NCBI GenBank assembly: GCA_023439125.1
Contig: JAEXOU010000005.1
Span: 310,001 to 374,000 of the forward strand
Direction of reading: 5' to 3'
From: Bacillota bacterium
GTDB lineage: Bacteria > Bacillota > Clostridia > Lachnospirales > Lachnospiraceae
DNA: 64,000 bases
Shown here: piece after piece, positions 19,479 through 28,477 of the stretch
How the letters are laid out: the number at the start of each line of letters is the position of its first letter
Numbering within the stretch: the stretch's first letter is position 1
Translations under genes and position numbers: made by a program
Notes under the pieces: generated by a model
Database searches by the model: none
Seen by the model: the letters and a program-made list of their open reading frames with translations, nothing else
Told to the model about the DNA's origin: nothing

Positions 19479-21220
19479 TGGCTACAATATATCCGATTAA
19501 AGAAGATCTATCAGCGATCCCTTTTGCTGAACTTAAAGTATATGAGGCACTTGAGAATCTTGGCAAAAATTTTTATGTTTTTCATTCTGTTCAATGGTTG
19601 AAAAAAACAAAGAAATGGGCTGCTATATGGAAGGAGAACGACTTTCTTATCCTTAATAGAAATTTGGGTGCTCTTGTACTTGAAGTAAAAGGAGGAGACA
19701 TCGAATACACTGGTACGGTATTTCATCAAATCAACACACAGACTGATGAAGTATCAGTATTAGATCCTAATAAGAAAAAAGATCCACTTTCACAGGCAAT
19801 AGATGGAGCTTATCACTATCGAAGTGTGTTAGAGAAGCTTGTTCCAGCAACTGAAACGAAAATGTCTTTGGATGATAGATTTCCTGTTGAAGTTTCGGTT
19901 TGGTTTCCTGGATGCGAGATTGGCGACAAGATGAAAAAATTTCCTCTTGCATACAGGGAGGCTAAGGAGGCTATTCTTGATCTGAAGAGCTTTGATAAGG
20001 GACCTCAGGCTATTTATGATGTTTTTGGATTTTATGGTACTAGAAATAAATTGGATATTACAGATGATGAGTTCAATAAGATACTTGAGGCAATAGCTTC
20101 TGACTTCGAACTTATTACAGCCCCTTCTGTAAAAAAGGATGAATTAGATCATGCCTTTTTAAAGTTAACACAGGAGCAGACTGGTTTATTAGACTATATC
20201 TCAGAACAACGTTTTGCAACTATTCAGGGCGTAGCTGGAACTGGAAAGACATTGATTGCAAAGGAAGCTGCTAAAAATTTTGGTAGTGAGGGAAGAAAAG
20301 TGCTGTTTCTGTGCTTTAATAAGTTTTTATATGCATACTTGAAGAAGCAATATCCATATAAAAATGTTACTTATTATAACATCCATTCATTTATTAGTGC
20401 TTACAGTAACACCGGTGAAGACTTATCTGATGCCGATAAGAGAGCTGATGTTCTTGAAGGTATAACCTGGGATGATTTGAATTTTGATGATGTTGTCATT
20501 GATGAGGCTCAAGATTTCCATAATCGAGAGATCTTGTATTTTAAGGGATTTGCTGAACTTAAGGATGGACGATTCTTTGCATTCTTTGATAAGAATCAGG
20601 TCGTGCAAACTGAGAGGGTTCCTGAGTGGGTTGAAAAATCCGAATGCAGACTTCTTCTTACCAAGAACTGTAGAAATACATATGAGATTGCATTGACAGC
20701 ATATAACGTTATTGATGTTGAACTTAATCAGAAAATACAGATGATGAAAGGTGAAAAGACTGGCCTTGCATTTGTAAAGGGCGATCCAATGAGCAAACTG
20801 GTAAGACTACTTAATATGCTCACCGGAGATAAGTATGGTTACGACTATAGCGATATTGTGATTCTGACCTTAAAAACTGAAGCGGAGTCTATTATGAATA
20901 ACATAAATAAAATTTCTGGAATACCTATTACTAGAGAGAAGACAAACTCATCCATTCTCTTTACAACAGCGAAGAAGTTTAAGGGGCTTGAGAGTCGAGT
21001 TATCATTATTGTTGATATTGATGAGTCGAGTTTTAACAATGAAAAGAATAAAAGAAATTTTTATGTGGCTTGTTCAAGAGCAACACAGTATCTTTCATTG
21101 ATTGTAAGAGGAGATGATCAGAAAATAAAGAGTATTGCCGATGCTATCACTGGCCCTAATTTTGCACCAAAGGGGAAAATAGCAATGAAAACACAAGCAG
21201 CGGTCTTGAATTTGGATTAA
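19478..21220 (+). CDS. NERD-domain nuclease / UvrD-like helicase
   Basis: 580-aa protein. The N-terminal NERD-type domain carries VLEVKGGDIEYTG (Glu69, Lys71), the E-x-K of a PD-(D/E)XK nuclease core. After a linker comes a superfamily 1 helicase: TQEQTGLLDYI, Walker A GVAGTGKT (251-258), VVIDEAQD (Walker B 342-346), FAFFDKNQVVQ (motif III-like), FTTAKKFKGLESRVIIIVDI and FYVACSRATQYLSLIVRG (motif VI). It overlaps the preceding RecQ-like gene by one base, a sign of fixed stoichiometry. NERD-helicase proteins recur in defence islands and on mobile elements. A two-protein DNA surveillance complex is a reasonable inference; no known system name is claimed. Confidence 0.85.
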   Translation: MATIYPIKEDLSAIPFAELKVYEALENLGKNFYVFHSVQWLKKTKKWAAIWKENDFLILNRNLGALVLEVKGGDIEYTGTVFHQINTQTDEVSVLDPNKKKDPLSQAIDGAYHYRSVLEKLVPATETKMSLDDRFPVEVSVWFPGCEIGDKMKKFPLAYREAKEAILDLKSFDKGPQAIYDVFGFYGTRNKLDITDDEFNKILEAIASDFELITAPSVKKDELDHAFLKLTQEQTGLLDYISEQRFATIQGVAGTGKTLIAKEAAKNFGSEGRKVLFLCFNKFLYAYLKKQYPYKNVTYYNIHSFISAYSNTGEDLSDADKRADVLEGITWDDLNFDDVVIDEAQDFHNREILYFKGFAELKDGRFFAFFDKNQVVQTERVPEWVEKSECRLLLTKNCRNTYEIALTAYNVIDVELNQKIQMMKGEKTGLAFVKGDPMSKLVRLLNMLTGDKYGYDYSDIVILTLKTEAESIMNNINKISGIPITREKTNSSILFTTAKKFKGLESRVIIIVDIDESSFNNEKNKRNFYVACSRATQYLSLIVRGDDQKIKSIADAITGPNFAPKGKIAMKTQAAVLNLD

Positions 21221-21250
21221 GACCTTTATTAAATCTAGTAGGTAGTCGAA

Positions 21251-21554
21251 GTGGATTGGTCAAGAGTAAAACAAGAGTACGTGGATGCTGCGATCAAAAA
21301 GTACATAGAAGAGAAGCCGGAGCATCCTGAACCACGATCATATTATTTGGTATACAACGGTGAAAAATTGTCCTTCAAATATGTAAGGGGACTGGCTTAT
21401 CGTTTGCCACAGGCGAAGAGATAAACCTAAAGGGATTTAACGAATTGTTTATGGATGCATTGTTGAGCAAATATCTGATGATGAAGAGGATAGATACAGA
21501 GTAAATGAAGCGGTATGGATTGCGGCTGCACTTTTGTCGGCAGAAAAGATTTAG
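21251..21554 (+). pseudogene. Frameshifted small gene
   Basis: Starts at GTG as VDWSRVKQEYVDAAIKKYIE and runs to KLSFKYVRGLAYRLPQ. Frame changes then give ATGEEINLKGFNELFMDAL and finally ISDDEEDRYRVNEAVWIAA, ending at a stop at 21552-21554. The continuity shows an originally intact protein of about 100 aa with two frameshifts. I do not recognise the family. It lies directly after the NERD/helicase gene and may once have been part of the same operon. Confidence 0.5.
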
Positions 21555-21621
21555 AGATGTGTAACGTTCCTTACTATGAAAAATACAGTTAAAAAAGTGT
21601 TTACGTGGGTTTGCGAGAAAA

Positions 21622-21653
21622 TATAACCAGCACTCAACTGTATACTGGTTATA
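21622..21653. repeat. Inverted repeat, 9-bp stem
   Basis: TATAACCAG and CTGGTTATA flank a 14-nt loop in the gene-poor stretch 21555-21992. No clear T-run follows on either strand, so I do not call it a terminator. The remainder of that stretch shows no convincing gene. Confidence 0.4.
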
Positions 21654-21992
21654 TTATAACTACTAATTTAATTATTTTTAGTGTCTACTTGACAAGGAAT
21701 GTATCACTTAGTGTGACAGCTCCTTTATGATTATTGGCTCTGTGTCAAGTCTTGGGGTATGATTCTTTGAATCATGCTCCATTACTGGATGTAGAGCTGT
21801 ATTTATGTTAAGGTTTCTACATAGCTGTTTTTGGGCATGATAAATAAACGGTTCCTTTTGCTTACGAGATAATATGGAAAATACGAAAAAATTATTAAGA
21901 GAGATTCTTTCTAAAACAATTCTATAGTCATAGTAGAGGCCTAGGTATGATGTGTGTACCTGGGCTTTTTTTATTAAAAAAATATAAATATT

Positions 21993-22157
21993 AAGGTTAT
22001 TCAAGACACATTAGGTCATAAAAATATTTATACAACAATGGAAAGCTACGCCGAAGCAACTAAGAACTACAAGCAGAAAGAATTAGGTAAGAACATCATA
22101 AAAACGTATGGATTTTCGGATAGGAAAATCCCGACGATAAAGAGCTTAGATAAATAA
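21993..22157 (+). pseudogene. Tyrosine recombinase (integrase) C-terminal remnant
   Basis: Fifty-four codons read KVIQDTLGHKNIYTTMESYA and end SLDK. LGHKxIxTTxxxY is the conserved C-terminal box of phage-type integrases, with His and the nucleophilic Tyr present. The catalytic Arg region and everything upstream are missing. It marks a past integration event at this site. Confidence 0.75.
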
Positions 22158-22220
22158 ATCCAGTGTTTATATAGGTTTAACAAAATAAAGGTCAAGATTT
22201 ACGACCAACTTACGACCAAT

Positions 22221-22266
22221 AAAGAGAACACGCTTAAAAGAATCACTTAAAGGTTGTTCTTTTTTA
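22221..22266 (+). terminator. Probable terminator after integrase remnant
   Basis: GAGAACA pairs with TGTTCTT across an internal loop and is followed by a run of T residues (22259-22265). Confidence 0.5.
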
Positions 22267-22271
22267 TTGTG

Positions 22272-22460
22272 GTGTGTCCAGCAAAGCTGGTCCACACTTG
22301 CCAGTATAAGTCTGGTCAGGTAATCGCCAGTGAGCCGTGTAGTAAAACTCGGTTGTTGTAGTAATACAAGGTACTAAGCGAGTGGATAAAGTAACCTTGA
22401 TAAAAGGTGCCTTAAAGGGGAAAATGCTAAATCTCGGGGTAACTAAGGTGAATTATTAGG
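22272..22460 (+). ncRNA. Possible truncated group II intron 5' domain
   Basis: The sequence begins GTGTG, the usual 5' start of group II introns. CCAGC/GCTGG stacked inside GTGTG/CACAC forms a strong stem at 22272-22297, and further paired, purine-rich blocks follow (GCCAGTGAGCC, GGTACTAAGCGAGTGG). It sits directly downstream of a terminator, a favoured target of class C introns. No reverse transcriptase or domain V is visible, so at most a 5' fragment remains. Alternative: an unrelated structured leader of the ABC operon that follows. Confidence 0.3.
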
Positions 22461-22498
22461 GTTTTTTCCAAATATACACAATGGTAATATGAATTAAG

Positions 22499-22516
22499 CT
22501 TAAGAGAATTCTTAAG
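22499..22516. promoter_or_regulatory. Inverted repeat upstream of the ABC importer operon
   Basis: CTTAAGA - GAAT - TCTTAAG, a 7-bp inverted repeat with a 4-nt spacer, lies 25 nt before the start codon of the binding-protein gene. It could be an operator for the downstream response regulator or another factor (inference). Confidence 0.35.
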
Positions 22517-22541
22517 TAATTAATTCTTGGGAGGGAAAAAA

Positions 22542-24326
22542 ATGAAGAAGTTGGTAAGTCTTTTATGCATCACGGTACTTACAATTGGTATGCTTTCTGG
22601 TTGTTCAAAGGAGAAAGAAAAAGAACCTGTTAGCACAAACACATCTCAGACAGAAACAGATACAGGAGACAAAAGTACGCCTGCACCAACAGATGCTGAA
22701 GCAAGAGTATTAACGTGGATCAACGATGCAACGGATGGATGGGTAAGAAACTTTAACCCATTAGCTGCAGATGTTAAATCATGGGTTCCTGGATTTATGT
22801 TTGAGCCATTGGTTATCTTCAATACATATCAAAACAATGAAGAGACTATGTGGCTTGCAGAGGATGTTATCTCAGAACCTGACAATGTAACGATTACGAT
22901 TAAGCTTCGAAAAGGTGTTAAGTGGAGTGATGGTGAAGACTTCACAGCAGATGATGTTTACTTTACGTATACCTATGATAAGCAATATCCAGAAATCGAT
23001 CGTAATGGTAACTGGGATTCTGTAGCTGCTGACGGAACAGTATCGAAAGGTAAATTTAAAGATGTAGTAAAAGTTGATGATTACACGGTTCAGATCATCA
23101 TGAACGAGCCAAACCGTTTTGCAAGAAACGATGTTTTGTTAAACCGCTGGATGATTCCAGAACACATCTTTAAAGATGTTACAAATCCAGCAAGTTATGT
23201 AATGGAAACTCCTGTTGTAACTGGTTCATTCTCAGAAGTTTTATCCTTTACACCTGAGGTGATTCTTTTAGGCCGCAATCCATACTATTGGAATGGTGAA
23301 AACCTACAAGTTGACCAGATGAAGATTCCTCAACACAATGGTAATGAAGCTGCTACAGCTTTATTACAAACTGGTACAATTGATTGGTCTCACATTATGA
23401 TACCTGATATCGAGAACACTTATGTTCAAGGTGATGCACATAAGAAATATTGGTATGGTATGAATGACGGTGTTCGTTTAGCATTCAACTACATGACTCC
23501 AAATAAGGATAATTTGAAAGCATTCCAGACTCCTGATTTCAAACGAGCATTATCAATGGCAATCGATCGTCAAGGTATTATTGATTCTGCAGTTTATGGT
23601 TACTTATCATCCAATGTTCCATCGAATACTGGTTTACCTCCAGCATTATTCGGATACATGAGTGATAATGCTCAAGCAGAGATGGCTAAATATACTACAT
23701 ATGATTCTGAAGGAGCAAAAGCTTTACTTACAAGTGCGGGCTTCGTTGATGTAGATGGTGACGGATTTGTTGAGAATCCAGATGGATCTAAGATCGCATT
23801 TGAAATTCTTTCTCCAGCAGGTTGGACAGATTGGAACGATGGTTCTGCAATCGTAGCTCAGAACTGGCAAGAAATCGGTGTTAATGCTACAGCAAAAGCG
23901 ATCGATCTTTCTTTAATCCAAGAGACTTGGGCTACAGGTGAGCATGATATACTATATTCTGGCTATGGAACAACTGCTAATATATGGAAGTTCTACTATG
24001 ATACAATTGGTAACCAAGCAAATGTGAAACAATCGAACTGGTGGACATTAACTCAGACAAATTATGTGAGTGATGAACTTACTGCTTTAATCGCTGAGAT
24101 GCCTACTGCTAGTGATGCAAGAGTAAAAGAGATTACGGAAGCAATTGAAATGCACTATGCTCAAAATATGATTAATATTCCATTATTCTTTAATGGTAAC
24201 TGGTTTGTTTACAGTGATGCTAGATGGACTGGATGGGCAACTGCTGAAAATCCATTCGTTAACCCAGCAATCAATAATCATGATATGAAGATACTTCAAT
24301 TAATGGCATTAAAGCCGGTTGAATAA
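22542..24326 (+). CDS. ABC transporter substrate-binding lipoprotein, SBP_bac_5 type
   Basis: Extracytoplasmic solute receptor of about 594 aa. The signal peptide ends in LTIGMLSGC, so Cys21 would be lipidated. ADDVYFTYTYDKQYPE and FKRALSMAIDRQGII are typical family 5 (Opp/Dpp) motifs. The ATG at 22542 follows GGGAGGG. Four genes for two permeases and two ATPases follow, so this is the receptor of that importer. Family 5 receptors bind peptides, nickel or oligosaccharides; the downstream YesM/YesN-type pair, often linked to polysaccharide use, makes an oligosaccharide possible. A strong hairpin separates it from the permease genes. Confidence 0.9.
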   Translation: MKKLVSLLCITVLTIGMLSGCSKEKEKEPVSTNTSQTETDTGDKSTPAPTDAEARVLTWINDATDGWVRNFNPLAADVKSWVPGFMFEPLVIFNTYQNNEETMWLAEDVISEPDNVTITIKLRKGVKWSDGEDFTADDVYFTYTYDKQYPEIDRNGNWDSVAADGTVSKGKFKDVVKVDDYTVQIIMNEPNRFARNDVLLNRWMIPEHIFKDVTNPASYVMETPVVTGSFSEVLSFTPEVILLGRNPYYWNGENLQVDQMKIPQHNGNEAATALLQTGTIDWSHIMIPDIENTYVQGDAHKKYWYGMNDGVRLAFNYMTPNKDNLKAFQTPDFKRALSMAIDRQGIIDSAVYGYLSSNVPSNTGLPPALFGYMSDNAQAEMAKYTTYDSEGAKALLTSAGFVDVDGDGFVENPDGSKIAFEILSPAGWTDWNDGSAIVAQNWQEIGVNATAKAIDLSLIQETWATGEHDILYSGYGTTANIWKFYYDTIGNQANVKQSNWWTLTQTNYVSDELTALIAEMPTASDARVKEITEAIEMHYAQNMINIPLFFNGNWFVYSDARWTGWATAENPFVNPAINNHDMKILQLMALKPVE

Positions 24327-24353
24327 TGTTCCATAAAGTTGATTCGTAAAGTT

Positions 24354-24392
24354 ATGATTGGCGATGCTTGTGTTACAGGTATCGCCAATCAT
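24354..24392 (+). repeat. Perfect 12-bp intercistronic hairpin
   Basis: ATGATTGGCGAT and ATCGCCAATCAT flank a 15-nt loop between the binding-protein and permease genes. No T-run follows, so it looks like an mRNA-stabilising or partly attenuating structure that would favour binding-protein expression over the rest of the operon. Confidence 0.6.
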
Positions 24393-24414
24393 ATGAAAAC
24401 TGGAGGTTCGATAA

Positions 24415-25413
24415 ATGAAATACATCTTAAAACGTTTATACTTTTATCTGATCGCGTTTTTTGGCGCGATTACATTGAACTTTTTCTTACCCAGAATGAT
24501 GCCAGGCAACCCAGTGCAAATGTACATTGCTTCGTTATATCAAGGTGGAGGAACGATTAATCCTGAAATGATTCGTGCAGTGGAAAAAATGTATGGTTTT
24601 AATACGAATGAGCCACTTTTTATAAGTTTTATAAATTATATTAAAAATATCTTTCAAGGAGATTGGGGAATATCATTTTCCCGTTATCCACAAACTGTAC
24701 TGGATGCAGTACAGCGTGGTTTAAGATGGACTGTTTTCCTAATGGGAACAGCTCTTGTGATTGGATTTATTATAAATACAGTATTAGGAATAATAGTTGC
24801 TTGGAAGCGTGGTAGCAAATTAGATACAACTTTAACCTTAGGTGGACAAATCTTGGCTAATATACCTGCAGTAATCATAGCACTTGTTCTAAGCTATACA
24901 TTAGCATATTCAGGTATTTTCCCAAGAGGATATGCTGTCACTCCGTTATTCGTGGCAAAAACAAAAATAGATTATTTACAAGACGTTATGTATCATGCTT
25001 TTTTACCGTTAACAGCAGTATTTATTTCAGGTCTTGGCGGAATTATGGGTATGAGAGCCAATATGATTAATCAATTAGGTGAAGATTATATCACAATGGG
25101 TATTGCAAAGGGTGTTCCTGAACGTAAAATCATGTTTGGCTATGGTGCAAAGAATGCATTGTTACCTGTTGTAACTTCAGTTGCAATGTCGGTTGGATTC
25201 CTTTTAGGTGGTTCTTTGATTGTTGAAGAAATATTTAACTATCCTGGATTAGGCCACGTTATGGTGCAGGCAATTGACCGTAGAGATTATCCATTGATGC
25301 AAGGAATTTTACTTATGTCAACAATCTTGATGCTTACCTGCAACTTTATTGCTGACATTGCTATTCTTTTCTTAGATCCTAGAATCAGAAGACAAGGTGT
25401 AGGAAATAATTGA
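24415..25413 (+). CDS. ABC transporter permease, DppB/OppB type
   Basis: 332-aa inner-membrane permease with six predicted hydrophobic segments. It opens MKYILKRLYFYLIAFFGAIT, then has PRMMPGNPVQ, the conserved N-terminal signature of OppB-type permeases. The EAA-like loop reads MGIAKGVPERKIMFGYGAKNALLPV and a GGSLIVEEIFNYPGLG stretch follows, both characteristic of this family. GGAGG lies 8 nt before the ATG. It forms the translocation pore with the next permease. Confidence 0.92.
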   Translation: MKYILKRLYFYLIAFFGAITLNFFLPRMMPGNPVQMYIASLYQGGGTINPEMIRAVEKMYGFNTNEPLFISFINYIKNIFQGDWGISFSRYPQTVLDAVQRGLRWTVFLMGTALVIGFIINTVLGIIVAWKRGSKLDTTLTLGGQILANIPAVIIALVLSYTLAYSGIFPRGYAVTPLFVAKTKIDYLQDVMYHAFLPLTAVFISGLGGIMGMRANMINQLGEDYITMGIAKGVPERKIMFGYGAKNALLPVVTSVAMSVGFLLGGSLIVEEIFNYPGLGHVMVQAIDRRDYPLMQGILLMSTILMLTCNFIADIAILFLDPRIRRQGVGNN

Positions 25414-25481
25414 TGAGAAATTTTGTATAGAATCAATGTGCAATATAGCTACACTCAATTAGAAAGTTAGAGGTGAATGGA

Positions 25482-26420
25482 ATGAAAAAAATATGGAATT
25501 CAAGACCAATCAAGTTTTTGCGCAGCAGTCCGAAAACAACAGTTGGTTTTCTATTAATTTTTATCATTGTCATGCTATGTTTTGGAGCAGAAATTTTTAC
25601 TAAATATAATCCGAATGAACGATTCTCTGGACAATATCATGTTCCACCTAATAGTGAGCACATTTTAGGTACGACGCAGCTTGGCCGTGATGTTTGGTCA
25701 CAAACATTATATGGAGGAATGAAATCGATTCTGGTCGGTGTATTTGCAGGTGGAATCACGATTGTATTGGGTCTTTTCTTTGGTATCAGTGCCGGTTATT
25801 TTGGAAAAGTCTATGATAGTATCATAAGTACAATTGTTAATATCATCATGGTGATTCCATCTATGGTATTGTTATTGATCATTGCTTCTTTGGTGGATCG
25901 TATATCACCGACGGTCATATGTCTTGTAATTGGATTTACCTCATGGCCTTGGAATTCTCGTATATTAAGAGCTCAAACAATGAGTATTAGAAATCGTGAG
26001 TATATCTATTCTGCTGAAACTTTAGGTGAATCAAAACTTCGTATTCTATTTGTTGAGATCATGCCTAATATGTTATCCATGATTAGTTCCGCTTTTGTAT
26101 CTACTATGATTTATGCCATAATGGCATCTGCAACACTTGAATTCATTGGCTTTGGTGATCCGTTATCTGTAACTTGGGGCATCATGTTGTTTAATGCTCG
26201 TAATACGGGTGCATTAACTACCGGTTTATGGTGGGAAGTAATTGGGCCAATTATGGGATTAGTGTTATTTGGAACAGGTTTAACGCTGATTAATTTCTCA
26301 ATTGATGAGATATCGAATCCAAAATTGCGAGCACAACGTATTATGGGAACTTATTATAAAGTCAAAAGAAGACAGAAGCGTTTCATGAAGAAACAAAGCA
26401 GTCAGAATCAAGTAGCATAA
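25482..26420 (+). CDS. ABC transporter permease, DppC/OppC type
   Basis: 312-aa membrane protein. After the first membrane segment it has HILGTTQLGRDVWSQTLYGG, the OppC-type signature, and an EAA loop ETLGESKLRILFVEIMPN. About six hydrophobic segments are visible. AGAGGTGAATGG precedes the ATG at 25482, which I prefer to an in-frame GTG at 25473. It pairs with the upstream permease. A basic tail (KRRQKRFMKKQ) faces the cytoplasm. Confidence 0.92.
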   Translation: MKKIWNSRPIKFLRSSPKTTVGFLLIFIIVMLCFGAEIFTKYNPNERFSGQYHVPPNSEHILGTTQLGRDVWSQTLYGGMKSILVGVFAGGITIVLGLFFGISAGYFGKVYDSIISTIVNIIMVIPSMVLLLIIASLVDRISPTVICLVIGFTSWPWNSRILRAQTMSIRNREYIYSAETLGESKLRILFVEIMPNMLSMISSAFVSTMIYAIMASATLEFIGFGDPLSVTWGIMLFNARNTGALTTGLWWEVIGPIMGLVLFGTGLTLINFSIDEISNPKLRAQRIMGTYYKVKRRQKRFMKKQSSQNQVA

Positions 26421-26442
26421 TAAATCAGGAGGTAACAGCTGT

Positions 26443-27432
26443 ATGAGAGATATACTAAAAGTAGAAGATCTGTGTGTGGATTATGTTACGTCCGATGGTG
26501 GATACGTTAGGGCAGTAGACCATGTAAGTTTTTCGATTGGAGCAGGAAAAAGCTTAGGCCTTGCAGGAGAGTCAGGCTGTGGTAAAAGTACAATTGCTTA
26601 TGCCTTAATGCGTTTACATAAACCACCTGCATTGATCACAGGTGGTAGCATTAAAATGGAAGGCAAGAATATCATGACCATGTCAAATAAGGAACTGCAG
26701 AAATTCCGTTGGGAAGAAGTCAGTATGGTATTTCAATCAGCCATGAACTGTCTCAATCCAGTTGTTACGCTTGAAAATCAGTTTTTTGAGATATTTAAAT
26801 ATCATGGTATTACAAATAATCGAAAGATTGCACGCGAAAAATCAGAGGAATTATTAGAGATTGTTGGTATTCCAAAAGAACGTCTCAAAAATTACCCTCA
26901 TCAGTTTTCCGGTGGTATGAGACAAAGGGCAGTTATCGCTATGGCATTAGCATTACAACCAAAGCTATTAATCTTGGATGAGCCTACAACTGCACTTGAT
27001 ACTGTAGTTCAAAGAGATATCCTGCATCAGATCTATGAATTAAAAAATAAGTTGAATTTCTCAATTCTTTTCATTACTCATGATATCAGTTTAATGATGG
27101 AATTCTGTGATGACATTGCAATTATGTACGCTGGTAAGATCGTAGAAAAGGCACCGGCAAAACAGATCTTGCATGATCCAAGACATCCTTATACTTATGG
27201 ATTGAAAAATTCATTCCCATCATTAAAAGGTAAGGTTGAGTATATGGAGGGGATTCCTGGTACGCCACTTGATCTACATAACATACCAAAAGGTTGTAGA
27301 TTCCAGGATCGTTGTTTTTGTACCTGTGATGATTGCTTCATAATTGAGCCAGAAAAAACTTGTTATGGTGATGACATCTGCTATTGTCATAATCCTTTGG
27401 TCTACAAGGAGGTAAGTTATGGAAGGACGTAA
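26443..27432 (+). CDS. ABC transporter ATPase, OppD type
   Basis: 329-aa cytoplasmic ATPase. Walker A GESGCGKS, Q-loop VFQSAMNCLNP, signature FSGGMRQR, Walker B LLILDEPTTALD and H-loop FITHDIS are all intact. The C-terminal oligopeptide-transporter extension is present, with cysteines (CRFQDRCFCTCDDC) that bind an iron-sulphur cluster in some relatives. AGGAGG precedes the ATG. It works as a heterodimer with the next ATPase, whose start overlaps its 3' end by 14 nt. Confidence 0.93.
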   Translation: MRDILKVEDLCVDYVTSDGGYVRAVDHVSFSIGAGKSLGLAGESGCGKSTIAYALMRLHKPPALITGGSIKMEGKNIMTMSNKELQKFRWEEVSMVFQSAMNCLNPVVTLENQFFEIFKYHGITNNRKIAREKSEELLEIVGIPKERLKNYPHQFSGGMRQRAVIAMALALQPKLLILDEPTTALDTVVQRDILHQIYELKNKLNFSILFITHDISLMMEFCDDIAIMYAGKIVEKAPAKQILHDPRHPYTYGLKNSFPSLKGKVEYMEGIPGTPLDLHNIPKGCRFQDRCFCTCDDCFIIEPEKTCYGDDICYCHNPLVYKEVSYGRT

Positions 27433-28405
27433 AAAAGTATTTGAAGTTAAGAATGTTATCATGGATTTTAAAGTAGCGGGAAAGACTGTTTTATCCAAGA
27501 AAAAAACATTACGTGCATTAAATGATATTTCTTTTGATCTGTATGAAGGTGAGTCATTGGCTATCGTTGGTGAGTCTGGTTGTGGGAAATCTACAATTTG
27601 TAGACTTGCAATGAGATTTTATAATCCGAGTCAAGGACATATGTTCTTTGAAGAGAAGAATATACATAGACTTAAGGGACCTGATTTAAAAGAATATCGT
27701 ATGAAATCACAAATGGTATTTCAAGATCCATTTTCCGCATTAAATCCTCTTCATAGTATTAATTATCATCTAAAGAGACCATTGCAACTCTATCATCCAT
27801 CGGATAAAGAAACAATGAAAAATAAGATAAATGAGTATCTTACTATGGTTGGGTTAACGCCTCCAGAAGAACAAGGCGCTAAGTATCCCCATCAGCTTTC
27901 TGGTGGACAAAAGCAAAGAGCTTATCTTGCACGTATCTTAGCTGTAGGTGCCAATGTTATTTTTGCAGATGAACCAACCTCCATGTTAGATGTATCGATT
28001 CGTCTTGGTGTTTTGAATTTAATGAATGATTTGAAGACAAAAATGAATAAGTCTTTTATCTATATCACTCATGATATCGCTACAGCGCGTTATTTTGCTG
28101 ATCGAATCATCGTATTGTATGCTGGACATATGGTAGAGTGGGGAGAAGTTGATAAAGTAATTCTTGAGCCTCATCATCCATATACGAAGTTATTGATCAC
28201 AGCAGCACCAGATCCTGAACGTGATGGTCCAGTAGAACTACCGGTAATAAAAACGGAAGAATCAGAGGTTACTGTGTGGACTCCGGAGAGTAAAGGATGC
28301 CCATTTAGAAGTCGTTGTCCAGTATCAAAACCTGAGTGTGCAAAGACTTTCCCAGAAGCAAAAGAAGTAAGAGAAGGACAATTTATACGTTGTTTTCAAG
28401 GATAA
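27419..28405 (+). CDS. ABC transporter ATPase, OppF type
   Basis: 328-aa partner ATPase. Walker A GESGCGKS, Q-loop MVFQDPFSALNP, signature LSGGQKQR, Walker B VIFADEPTSMLD and H-loop YITHDIA are present. The C-terminal domain has the CPFRSRCP and CAKTFPE cysteines usual for OppF. Its ATG lies inside the 3' end of the preceding gene with AAGGAGG just ahead, so the two are translationally coupled. It is the last gene of the importer before the regulatory pair. Confidence 0.93.
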   Translation: MEGRKKVFEVKNVIMDFKVAGKTVLSKKKTLRALNDISFDLYEGESLAIVGESGCGKSTICRLAMRFYNPSQGHMFFEEKNIHRLKGPDLKEYRMKSQMVFQDPFSALNPLHSINYHLKRPLQLYHPSDKETMKNKINEYLTMVGLTPPEEQGAKYPHQLSGGQKQRAYLARILAVGANVIFADEPTSMLDVSIRLGVLNLMNDLKTKMNKSFIYITHDIATARYFADRIIVLYAGHMVEWGEVDKVILEPHHPYTKLLITAAPDPERDGPVELPVIKTEESEVTVWTPESKGCPFRSRCPVSKPECAKTFPEAKEVREGQFIRCFQG

Positions 28406-28477
28406 TTTAACATATTGTTTTTTAATTTCATTTAGTGTAAAATAGAGGAATATATTTCCAAGTATTGGAGGGGTGAT

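Noticed and set aside
21708..22004. Minus-strand ORF of 98 aa
   Set aside because: No ribosome site or family motif; lies in a debris region beside an integrase tail.
24339..24560. Plus-strand ORF of 73 aa
   Set aside because: Overlaps the hairpin and the permease start; no family features.
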